Assembly: GCA_023391185.1 (NCBI GenBank)
Contig: JAEWBI010000023.1
Location: 1 to 45,537, forward strand
DNA from: Bacillota bacterium
GTDB lineage: Bacteria; Bacillota_I; Bacilli_A; RF39; UBA660
Direction of reading: 5' to 3'
DNA: 45,537 nucleotides
Position 1 is the first letter of the stretch, and each line of letters begins with the position of its first letter. The position numbers were made by a program, and so were the translations under genes. Below, in pieces: positions 38,855 through 45,537 of the stretch. The notes beneath the pieces are model-generated. The model did no database searches. It saw nothing but the letters and a program-made list of their open reading frames with translations, and was not told the origin of the DNA.

Positions 38855-40248
38855 ATTATATGAAGTCTTTCTTTCAAATCGTTAAAATCTTCAAGTTTCC
38901 AACTGAAATTATTTATATTTGTCTCACCAGGTGTATTCCAAATAGCTGAGTCATCTAAACCAAGAACATCTTGAACTAAAAAAACAGTATATTTATGAGG
39001 AAGACCAAGTGTATAGTTAATAATTTTTTCATTAATAGATTTTCCTGATATGTCTTTTAGATAATAATCTATTTTTTCTTTAGCATTATCATCTAAATTA
39101 TTATACCAGCCTATTATTGTTTTATTATCATGATTTCCTGGATAGACAATTAAATTATAGTTGTCTAAAAACTCATCTTTTCCATCATGAATGGTATATT
39201 GTAATATTTTCATACCAGTTAAATTATATCTATCACGAAGATCATAGACTTCTTTTCGAAGATTTCCTAAATCTTCAACTAAGAACTTATTACTACTATA
39301 TTTAGCAAATACTTTATCTAACAAATTACTACCTGGTCCAAGTTCGAATATACCATATATAGCATCTTTATCAACTGGTATCTTATAGTATGTATCAAGT
39401 GCTCTAAAATGATCAATTCTTGTAATGTCATATATTTTAGAAGCAAATTCAAATCTATCCATCCAGTATTCATAATTATTATCAGACATATACTTATAAT
39501 TATATAAAGGATGCCACCATTTTTGACCTTCTTTTCTAAAATAATCCGGGCTCGCTCCTGAACAATATTCCATTTTGTCTTTGTTTAGTAAAAAATTATC
39601 CCTATATGCCCATACTTCAGCAGAATTATAATTAGAATACATAGGCATATCCCCTATTATTTTAATATTTTTACTACTAGCATATTTTTTAATATCAAGC
39701 CATTGTTTCATACATATATATTCTAGAAAAATATAAAATTCTATCTCATGATCTGTGCTCATATTATTAAAATATTCTAAGCAAATTTTGTCCCAGTAGT
39801 TCCAATTAAATTTATATAGATTATAAAATTTACTATACACTGCATATAAATAAGCCCACTTATTTTCGTTTTTAAACACACTATAATCATTTGGTATATT
39901 TAACTGAAATTTTTCAAATGCTTTCTTATACATTTTATACTTATAATCATAAGCGTAGTCATAATCTACCATACCATCAGTAATATAGGTTACTAAATCA
40001 TCTTCATCTAATAATCCATCTTTAACAAGCAAATCTAATGAAATATATAGTGGTTCAATAGCATTAGTAGCACAGGAACTATATGGACAGTGAAAGTTAT
40101 CTATAGGGTTAAGGGGAAGAATGTTCCATAATGTCATCTTGTTTTCATTTAATATGTCAATAAATTCAAAAGCTTCTTTTCCAAAATCTCCAATTCCATA
40201 TTTGGAGGGTAATGCAAATATAGGCATAAGTAAACCTATTTCTTTCAT
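38842..40248 (-). CDS. malQ: 4-alpha-glucanotransferase (amylomaltase, GH77)
   Basis: Transfers alpha-1,4-glucan segments between maltodextrins in glycogen/maltose metabolism. GH77 signatures: GLLMPIFALPSKYGIGDFG at the start, WNILPLNPIDNFHCPYSSC, KIIGDMPMYSNYNSAEVWAY, the nucleophile Asp in DITRIDHFRALDTYY, the acid/base Glu in FLVEDLGNL, and the third acid in YPGNHDNKTIIGW. At 468 aa it is a little shorter than the roughly 500-aa norm but shows no missing motif. No other glycogen genes are nearby. The start is the ATG at 40248. Confidence 0.95.
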   Translation of the reverse strand: MKEIGLLMPIFALPSKYGIGDFGKEAFEFIDILNENKMTLWNILPLNPIDNFHCPYSSCATNAIEPLYISLDLLVKDGLLDEDDLVTYITDGMVDYDYAYDYKYKMYKKAFEKFQLNIPNDYSVFKNENKWAYLYAVYSKFYNLYKFNWNYWDKICLEYFNNMSTDHEIEFYIFLEYICMKQWLDIKKYASSKNIKIIGDMPMYSNYNSAEVWAYRDNFLLNKDKMEYCSGASPDYFRKEGQKWWHPLYNYKYMSDNNYEYWMDRFEFASKIYDITRIDHFRALDTYYKIPVDKDAIYGIFELGPGSNLLDKVFAKYSSNKFLVEDLGNLRKEVYDLRDRYNLTGMKILQYTIHDGKDEFLDNYNLIVYPGNHDNKTIIGWYNNLDDNAKEKIDYYLKDISGKSINEKIINYTLGLPHKYTVFLVQDVLGLDDSAIWNTPGETNINNFSWKLEDFNDLKERLHIIKNT

Positions 40249-40337
40249 ATTATCACCTACTATACAAATTATATCATATTCCTTAATAACAAGATAAATT
40301 AATTTAAAACATATTTTTTATAATATATAATTAATAT

Positions 40338-40360
40338 AAAAAAGCACTATAAGGTGCTTT
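40338..40360 (-). terminator. Rho-independent terminator
   Basis: AAAGCAC/GTGCTTT stem, 6-nt loop, T-run on the minus strand, after holA. Confidence 0.85.
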
Positions 40361-41297
40361 AATTTTCAAGTATAAATAACTCTAAACCTAAATCTTTATT
40401 AATAGATCCTCTTTTTATATCATAATCTAAATCAGCTAGTTTTTTAATTAAACTAAGTAAAGTTTTACTATCATACTTCTTTAAAGAATCTCTCATGTAA
40501 TATAAATAACCTGGTTTAACTCCTAATATAGTAGCAATTTCCACATCCTTATATCCTTTACTAAATAACTCTTTAGTTTGATATAAACTTCTTATTTTGT
40601 TCGCAAGTGATATAACTATTGAAATTGGTTCTTCATTCATTTTAAGCATTTCATGATAAATACTAATTGCTTTTTCTTTATTTTTACTGACAATATTATC
40701 AATAAGTAGGAACAAATTAGCTTCAATATTTTCATATGTTAAATTAATAATATCTTCATCAGTTATAACTAAATCATCATCTTTATAAATCTTAATTTTA
40801 ATTATTTCTTGATTAAGTAAATCCAAATTATTTCCTACTCTATCTACAAGTAATCTAATTTGTTTTTTACTTATTTTAAATTTTCCAAACAATGACGTAA
40901 CTACATCATCTATATTGTCATTACTACTTAATTCTTTTACAGTACCTATTTTTTTTATTAACTTAACCACTTTTTTTCTTTCATCTAATTTATTATCTAA
41001 AACAGTGAAAATAATTATGGTACTTGGGTTAATATTAGCCAAATATTTTTCTAACTTTTCTATATTTTGTTCTAATGTAAGTTTTTTAGCTGTAAATAGA
41101 ACCGAGTTATTAACTATAATCATTTTTTTATCAGCAAACATAGAAAAAGTTTCAGCATCTTCTAAAACATCTTCAATTAAATCGCTGTTTAAATCAAAAT
41201 GACTTATATTAATTTCTTCCATATTGTTATCATTTTTAATCTTATCTATTTCACGATTAAGAAGAAATTTTTCTAAGCTGTAAAGTAAATAAACCAT
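40359..41297 (-). CDS. holA: DNA polymerase III subunit delta
   Basis: A clamp-loader subunit that opens the beta clamp. The 312-aa protein begins VYLLYSLEKFLLNREIDKI, the typical delta start (YLLYG-x-E-x-FLL). It continues with the first-domain strand FADKKMIIVNNSVLF, KLDERKKVVKLIKKIG, the helical lid LVDRVGNNLDLLNQEIIKI and the C-terminal collar NEEPISIVISLANKIRSLYQ. No Walker motif, as expected for delta. GAAAGAAGGATTTAAATG gives the start. A minus-strand -10 TATAAT lies upstream. It is monocistronic here, without the rpsT neighbour seen in many Bacillota. Confidence 0.9.
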   Translation of the reverse strand: MVYLLYSLEKFLLNREIDKIKNDNNMEEINISHFDLNSDLIEDVLEDAETFSMFADKKMIIVNNSVLFTAKKLTLEQNIEKLEKYLANINPSTIIIFTVLDNKLDERKKVVKLIKKIGTVKELSSNDNIDDVVTSLFGKFKISKKQIRLLVDRVGNNLDLLNQEIIKIKIYKDDDLVITDEDIINLTYENIEANLFLLIDNIVSKNKEKAISIYHEMLKMNEEPISIVISLANKIRSLYQTKELFSKGYKDVEIATILGVKPGYLYYMRDSLKKYDSKTLLSLIKKLADLDYDIKRGSINKDLGLELFILEN

Positions 41298-41388
41298 TTA
41301 AATCCTTCTTTCCATATTCTATTTTAATTACTTTTATATTATATCATGTATATAAATTATGATAAAGCCAAAATAAAATATTTTACAT

Positions 41389-41418
41389 AAAAAAATAAGT
41401 ATCTATATGATACTTATT
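41389..41418 (-). terminator. Rho-independent terminator
   Basis: 10-bp perfect stem AATAAGTATC/GATACTTATT, 5-nt loop, T7 on the minus strand, after the ABC-2 permease gene. Confidence 0.88.
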
Positions 41419-42052
41419 AGAAGTCCTTATTTTTAAATATCTTTAAAGATATGATATAAGATATATATAACATAACTAATGTTAATACTGGCATTATATA
41501 AAAACCATATTCATCAATAAAAGAAATTATAGCGGGAGGATTAATTTCATTAATATTTATAGCAGAAAATAATGCCCCACCTAATGCAGTAACAAGAAAC
41601 ACTATAATAAATAAAAATAATCTACCTTTTTCATTACCAAATTTATATATAAATGGATACATTAGTGAAACAACTAGTGTTATACCAAATAAACCACCAA
41701 CTAGTGTACTCAAAATCTCTTCGTAATTAATATCTCCTTTTATGTTTCCTATAATTATCGAAGTTAATATTGAAATTAATGAACTTACTATAATAAGCAC
41801 AATTGTAGATATATACTTACTTCTTACAATTGTTTTTTTACCACCTGGAAGCGTTATAGCATATGCATTCCATTTATTATACTCATCATAACTAAAAGTC
41901 GATATACACATCATTACTGCAAAAAAAGGTATTATGAAAGAAATTGTCGTCATATCATTAAAAGCCATTACTGAAAATCCAACTAAGGCGATTGCTAATG
42001 TCCTAATATTTCCTTTAATTAGGTATAAGTCTTTTAATATTAACCCCTTCAT
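41417..42052 (-). CDS. ABC-2 type transporter permease
   Basis: A 211-aa membrane protein with six helices (for example TLAIALVGFSVMAFNDM, TISFIIPFFAVMMCISTFSY, STIVLIIVSSLISILTSIII, LFLFIIVFLVTALGGALF). The start MKGLILKDLYLIKGNIRTL and SYDEYNKWNAYAITLPGGKK after the second helix are typical of permeases paired with YtrB-like ATPases under a YtrA-type regulator. The gene overlaps the ATPase by 1 nt. The substrate is unknown; relatives respond to cell-wall antibiotics. Confidence 0.87.
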   Translation of the reverse strand: MKGLILKDLYLIKGNIRTLAIALVGFSVMAFNDMTTISFIIPFFAVMMCISTFSYDEYNKWNAYAITLPGGKKTIVRSKYISTIVLIIVSSLISILTSIIIGNIKGDINYEEILSTLVGGLFGITLVVSLMYPFIYKFGNEKGRLFLFIIVFLVTALGGALFSAININEINPPAIISFIDEYGFYIMPVLTLVMLYISYIISLKIFKNKDF

Positions 42053-42903
42053 TATTTCACCCCTTTTATATTAAGAACCATAATATCTTCAAGAGTAGCC
42101 TTGTCCACTACCATATTTTTATATTTTTTTGATATTTTGTTTCTATCGTTTACTAGAATATCATAATTATAACGATTCTTTTTATATCTAATAATATCTT
42201 CTTTATCTATTTTATCAAAATCTTTTTCTTCTATTTTTAATACTCCATAATTATCAAGAATAGAATCTCTAGAATCATTTAAAATTATCTTTCCATCATC
42301 GATGAAGACAATATAATCAGCTACATGCTCTAAATCACTAGTTATGTGAGTAGATAGTAAAATAGAATGATTTTCATCTTGAATAAAGTTTAAAAATATG
42401 TCTAATATTTCAGTTCTTACAACAGGGTCAAGACCACTTGTAGGTTCATCCAAAATAAGCAGTTTTGGTTTGTGAGCAAGAGCAGTTGCTATTTCTAATT
42501 TTTTGCGCATACCTTTAGAAAAAGTTTTTATAGCCTGATTAAGTGGAATATTAAATTCATTTAAATATTTGACATATAAATCGTTGTCCCAGTTAGTATA
42601 AATATTTGCCATAACGCTTTTTATATCATTAGCATTAAGAAGTTCAGGAAAAAATGAATTATCAAGTACGACACCAATATCTTCCTTAACTTCACTATCC
42701 TTAAAATCCTTATCACAAAGTTTAATTTCTCCGTCGTCAATTTTAATGATATTTAGTAAACTTTTTATTAAAGTTGTTTTACCTGCACCATTTTCTCCAA
42801 TTAAGCCAACAATTGATCCACTAGGAATATTTAAATTAATATTTTTTAGTGAAAAACTATCATAACTTTTACATAATTTTTTAATTTCTATATTATTTTT
42901 CAT
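42052..42903 (-). CDS. ABC transporter ATP-binding protein
   Basis: A 283-aa ATPase with Walker A GENGAGKTT, Q-loop region DIGVVLDNSFFPELLNANDI (unusual spelling VLDN in place of a plain Q), signature FSKGMRKKLEIA, Walker B LLILDEPTSGLDP and H-loop LLSTHITSDLEHVADY. A C-terminal accessory region of about 70 residues follows. ATG 42903 is selected: the longer reading would start inside the AGGAGG Shine-Dalgarno. It overlaps the regulator gene by 11 nt and the permease by 1 nt, so all three are one operon. Confidence 0.93.
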   Translation of the reverse strand: MKNNIEIKKLCKSYDSFSLKNINLNIPSGSIVGLIGENGAGKTTLIKSLLNIIKIDDGEIKLCDKDFKDSEVKEDIGVVLDNSFFPELLNANDIKSVMANIYTNWDNDLYVKYLNEFNIPLNQAIKTFSKGMRKKLEIATALAHKPKLLILDEPTSGLDPVVRTEILDIFLNFIQDENHSILLSTHITSDLEHVADYIVFIDDGKIILNDSRDSILDNYGVLKIEEKDFDKIDKEDIIRYKKNRYNYDILVNDRNKISKKYKNMVVDKATLEDIMVLNIKGVK

Positions 42904-43279
42904 TATTTTCCTCCTCATACAGATAATTAATTATTTCAAGTATTTCCTCTTTAGAAATTTTATAGATGTTTGCGATAGATATTGCATTACTAATATTGAT
43001 TTCTATTTTTTTAAGTATTTCTTCTTTTAATAAACTACTACTTTTTCCTTTAACAAAGAAACCTTTACTTGATAATGCTTCTATAAAGTCTTCCTTTTCA
43101 AGTTCTTCATATGCTTTTTTAGTAGTTATAACACTTATCATTAAGTCCCTTGCTAGACTTCTTATTGATGGCAACATCTCGCCACCTTGTAAATCTCCGC
43201 TTATTATAAGATCTTTTATTCGTTCTTTAATCTGTTCATAAATTGGTTTATTGCTACTATTACTTATAATAATTTGCAT
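42893..43279 (-). CDS. GntR-family regulator, YtrA subfamily
   Basis: A 128-aa protein, the short YtrA type of GntR. The winged HTH covers residues about 10-75 (NKPIYEQIKERIKDLIISGD, LQGGEMLPSIRSLARDLMIS, KKAYEELEKEDFIEALSSKG, FFVKGK), followed by a short helical dimerisation tail and no metabolite-binding domain. It is the first gene of the regulator-ATPase-permease operon, and a perfect palindrome overlaps its promoter, so autorepression is likely. GAGGTGAAGTAA precedes the ATG. Confidence 0.92.
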   Translation of the reverse strand: MQIIISNSSNKPIYEQIKERIKDLIISGDLQGGEMLPSIRSLARDLMISVITTKKAYEELEKEDFIEALSSKGFFVKGKSSSLLKEEILKKIEINISNAISIANIYKISKEEILEIINYLYEEENNEK

Positions 43280-43290
43280 TTACTTCACCT

Positions 43291-43323
43291 CTTAACTGTA
43301 TATATACAATATATACAGTTAAG
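43291..43323. promoter_or_regulatory. Palindromic operator overlapping the GntR operon promoter
   Basis: A perfect 14-bp inverted repeat CTTAACTGTATATA / TATATACAGTTAAG with a 5-nt centre. The minus-strand promoter is TTGACA (43335-43330), 16 nt, TATATT (43313-43308), so the -10 box sits inside the palindrome. The form (ACTGTATATA...) fits a GntR/YtrA dimer site. Confidence 0.85.
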
Positions 43324-43365
43324 AATATTTGTCAAGACAAAATAAAAAAATTAATAAATAATTTT

Positions 43366-44109
43366 TTATCCTAAAACAACATCAAGTACCATCATAATAG
43401 TAAAACCAATCATAACACCAAGTGTTCCATAGTTTTTGTCTTTTCCTATTTGCGATGATGGAATAAGCTCATTTATTACGACATAGATCATACAACCTGC
43501 TGCTAAGGCAAGTAAGAATGGTAATATTGGCCCTAATAAATTTATAAGAACAATCGTAACTATTCCAGCGATTGGTTCAACTATTCCTGACAAAAAGCCA
43601 TACGAGAAGGCTTTTCTTTTTGTAAATCCAAGTCCTTTTAAAGGCATAGAAATAATTGTTCCTTCTGGAATGTTCTGAATACCAATACCAATAGCAAGTG
43701 AGAAAGCTGATGCTAGTGTAATCATATCATTTCCTGTAAAAAGACCCGCAAAAGCAACTCCTACAGCCATTCCTTCAGGTATATTATGAATAGTTACAGC
43801 AAGCATTAGCATAGAATTTTGTTTTCCCTCTTCTAATCCGTAATAACCTATTATATAATCAATAAGCATCATTAAAAGAATCCCAGATATAAATCCAAGA
43901 GATGCACTAACTATTCCACCTGAGTCAATAGACGGAATAATAAGCGACCATATAGAAGCAGCAACCATTAAACCACTTGCTAAACCAAGTAACAACTTAT
44001 TTATATTCGCCTTAATATCATTTTTAAGCAAGAATACTAGCCCAGCACCTAACGTAGTTCCTATAAAAGGAATTAAAATACCAAGTATAGTATTTAATAA
44101 ATTATTCAT
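43366..44109 (-). CDS. ZIP family divalent metal transporter
   Basis: A 247-aa polytopic membrane protein with eight predicted helices. The two ZIP signature helices are plain: TIHNIPEGMAVGVAFAG (helix IV, HNIPEG) and GIGIQNIPEGTIISMPLKG (helix V, QNIPEG), which hold the binuclear metal site. It probably takes up Zn, Fe or Mn. The His-rich cytoplasmic loop of many ZIPs is short here. ATG 44109 is preferred over GTG 44118, which belongs to the GGGGTG ribosome-binding site; that site lies in a terminator-like hairpin (44113-44144). Confidence 0.92.
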   Translation of the reverse strand: MNNLLNTILGILIPFIGTTLGAGLVFLLKNDIKANINKLLLGLASGLMVAASIWSLIIPSIDSGGIVSASLGFISGILLMMLIDYIIGYYGLEEGKQNSMLMLAVTIHNIPEGMAVGVAFAGLFTGNDMITLASAFSLAIGIGIQNIPEGTIISMPLKGLGFTKRKAFSYGFLSGIVEPIAGIVTIVLINLLGPILPFLLALAAGCMIYVVINELIPSSQIGKDKNYGTLGVMIGFTIMMVLDVVLG

Positions 44110-44112
44110 AAA

Positions 44113-44144
44113 AAGCACCCCATATCTTAATATATGAGGTGCTT
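44113..44144 (-). terminator. Hairpin overlapping the ZIP ribosome-binding site
   Basis: On the minus strand AAGCACC pairs with GGTGCTT, plus five inner pairs, followed by T-rich sequence leading straight into the ZIP start codon. It can act as terminator of the upstream HExxH gene, as an SD-sequestering stem for ZIP, or both. Confidence 0.6.
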
Positions 44145-44163
44145 ATATTTTTGCTAGTTTAAT

Positions 44164-44967
44164 TTATCTATTAAAACTTTGCTTTACTATTTGTTTTGGA
44201 TTTTCATGGTATTGTTTATATATATCAGATAATTTTGATTCTAAAGAAGCATATATAACTTTATAAATAAGATTTGCTTGTTTTTTTAAATCAAACCCCA
44301 AGTCAAAAGTAATAAGTAATTTTATTGCTTCTTCTCTCTTCATATATTTACAAAGAGTATTAATAAGTGCAACAACATCATTATTAAAATAATATTTTTG
44401 CAATTTTCCTTTATCAAAAAGTTGTTCAAATTTCTCTACTATTTTTACTTCTTCATCATAAAATTTAGTTTTCTTATTAAATATTCTTCTTGCAGTTAAA
44501 TCTGTATAACCTTCATTAAATGCTTTAGCAAAAACTAAATTATTAGAATAGTTTAAAAATCCACTTTGCCAAATATTTTTATCTTTATCGTAATATGAAC
44601 TAGCTAAATGTATTAGTTCATGTTCTACACAAGATATTAAAGAATACGATAAAATATTATTTTTACTATCATATTTTCCTTTAATTCCTAATAATAGTAA
44701 AGATAATTGTTTTTGTACTTGAACAGTTCTCAAATTATTATACAAATTATATAAATATTCTTTAGGTATATTTTTCTCTAATTGTTGTATTAAATCTTTT
44801 ATCTCGCTAGGAATAACAAAATTCTTATTAATACTTGTAACATAACCAGTTTTAATATTGTTAAAATTTGCAATAATTTTCTTTTCTTGGTTTTTGCTTA
44901 AAATATAGTTTGTAGCACCATTAGCAAGCATAAGTGGTGCTAAATAAATTGGTGATATTGTTTCCAT
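44164..44967 (-). CDS. HExxH-motif putative zinc metallopeptidase-like protein
   Basis: A 267-aa protein with HELIH at residues 116-120 (ISCVEHELIHLASS) and a following FNEGYTDLTARRIF, where the Glu is well placed as third zinc ligand in the pattern HExxH...NEG(F/Y)T. This is the most convincing peptidase-like arrangement of the four. The first 20 residues are mildly hydrophobic (SPIYLAPLMLANGATNYIL) but not a clear signal peptide. GGAGGAACTATT precedes the ATG and TATAAT lies upstream. It is immediately upstream of the ZIP metal transporter on the same strand. Confidence 0.68.
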   Translation of the reverse strand: METISPIYLAPLMLANGATNYILSKNQEKKIIANFNNIKTGYVTSINKNFVIPSEIKDLIQQLEKNIPKEYLYNLYNNLRTVQVQKQLSLLLLGIKGKYDSKNNILSYSLISCVEHELIHLASSYYDKDKNIWQSGFLNYSNNLVFAKAFNEGYTDLTARRIFNKKTKFYDEEVKIVEKFEQLFDKGKLQKYYFNNDVVALINTLCKYMKREEAIKLLITFDLGFDLKKQANLIYKVIYASLESKLSDIYKQYHENPKQIVKQSFNR

Positions 44968-45043
44968 AATAGTTCCTCCATGAAGGTATATTATAACTTT
45001 AAAAATAAATATGTCAAATTGAATTTATTTTTATATTTAGCAT

Positions 45044-45069
45044 ATAAAAAAGATACTATTTAGTATCTT
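45044..45069 (-). terminator. Rho-independent terminator
   Basis: AAGATACT/AGTATCTT stem with short loop and T6 on the minus strand; ends the GyrI-like gene. Confidence 0.8.
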
Positions 45070-45123
45070 CTAATTTATTTTTTTAAGCATAATAAATGTT
45101 ATATATATTTGTTCATTATTATT

Positions 45124-45537
45124 TTATATATTAACCTTCTTAACAGGATGTCTAATAACAGTTTTCAAATTTTCAGGTTTTGTTTTGCGAGGATCTCCCA
45201 AATATATTTCATGATGTCTTCGACCATTTTCAAAATCATTTTCATATCCATTTTCTAAAACAAACTCATTCATTTTTATAATACTTTCACTTTCAGTATC
45301 ATAAGACCCATAATGCATTATTTGAACGCACAGACCTTCTTCTAATACCTCATATCTAACTTTACTATAATCTAATTCTGGTTTTTTAGCTTTTAACTGG
45401 TCTAATGCCCATTTATAAACCTCTTCAGTAACAAATTCTGGTTGTCTTATCATGGAAGTCCAAATAAACTTATTTTTGTCAGTTATATTTAAACCGTCAA
45501 AATAACCTTCTTCACCATCCCAAAATCCCTCTAAAGG
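45124..45537 (-). CDS. GyrI-like small-molecule-binding domain protein (partial, runs off the window)
   Basis: The open frame continues without a stop to the right edge, so only the C-terminal 137 residues are seen; the ATG at 45453 is internal. The visible part reads PLEGFWDGEEGYFDG, KFIWTSMIRQPEFVT, then VRYEVLEEGLCVQIMHYGSY, MNEFVLENGYEND, RHHEIYLGDPRKTKPENLKT and VIRHPV. These are the landmarks of stand-alone GyrI-like proteins of Bacillota (about 200-210 aa), which have the AraC effector-binding fold without a DNA-binding domain and bind or hydrolyse hydrophobic or cationic small molecules. The specific ligand is unknown. Confidence 0.88.
   Translation of the reverse strand, partial: PLEGFWDGEEGYFDGLNITDKNKFIWTSMIRQPEFVTEEVYKWALDQLKAKKPELDYSKVRYEVLEEGLCVQIMHYGSYDTESESIIKMNEFVLENGYENDFENGRRHHEIYLGDPRKTKPENLKTVIRHPVKKVNI

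Noticed and set aside
1..45537. Mycoplasma-type genetic code (TGA = Trp), suspected from AT-richness
   Set aside because: TGA is used as stop, for example by the SIS gene (4531-4533) and the Ham1-like gene (5129-5131), and Trp codons are TGG throughout.

Overview
The window is strongly AT-rich and uses the standard bacterial code: TGA ends several genes and Trp is TGG. Ribosome-binding sites are of the AGGAGG/AGGTGGTGA type, and most genes sit behind compact extended -10 promoters that abut the terminator of the gene before. A sigma-G gene (sigG) followed by a YlmC/YmxH-type PRC-barrel gene, an xerD-deoB pair and many low-GC Bacillota families point to an endospore-lineage Bacillota (Bacilli/Clostridia-like, possibly an uncultured gut lineage). 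The exact taxon cannot be fixed from sequence reading alone.

Layout. 1-7.7 kb: a type IV prepilin-like protein, an acetyltransferase-like protein, an HExxH protein overlapping a WYL regulator, a SIS-domain/Ham1-like pair, and a CYTH - radical SAM - LysR cluster. 7.9-15.6 kb: cardiolipin synthase, small membrane proteins, a YaiI/YqxD-family protein, a flippase-like membrane protein, an ADP-ribosylglycohydrolase-like protein and a YibE/F pair. 15.6-19.6 kb: sigG, ylmC-like, a second HExxH protein, and an ApbE - NusG domain II - Gx transporter run. 19.6-19.8 kb: a free-standing structured RNA convergent with pyrH. 20.7-25.8 kb: an XRE regulator, then an operon of FtsX-like permease, ABC ATPase, kinase-less PASTA protein and an ECF-like sigma factor carrying its own membrane anchor.

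25.9-31.0 kb is an accessory island and the most unusual part. It holds three related modules in tandem. Two of them begin with a hairpin whose loop carries TACTACGAC, the nick sequence of pMV158-family rolling-circle plasmids, followed by three 7-bp iterons. No HUH-type Rep protein is visible in the window. Each module has a different cargo; the complete central one (2,038 bp from nick to nick) encodes two small overlapping ORFs, an HTH_36-type protein and what looks like a complete type I toxin-antitoxin locus (38-aa membrane peptide, sequestered start region, convergent antisense RNA).

31.2-45.5 kb returns to chromosomal genes: an RNA polymerase alpha-CTD-like mini-protein with a CarD-family regulator on the minus strand, xerD-deoB, a third HExxH protein, a COG2509-type flavoprotein, rarA, malQ, holA, a GntR/YtrA-type ABC operon with a perfect palindromic operator, a ZIP metal transporter, a fourth HExxH protein and, running off the right edge, a GyrI-like domain protein. 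I saw no rRNA, tRNA, CRISPR array or insertion-sequence transposase.
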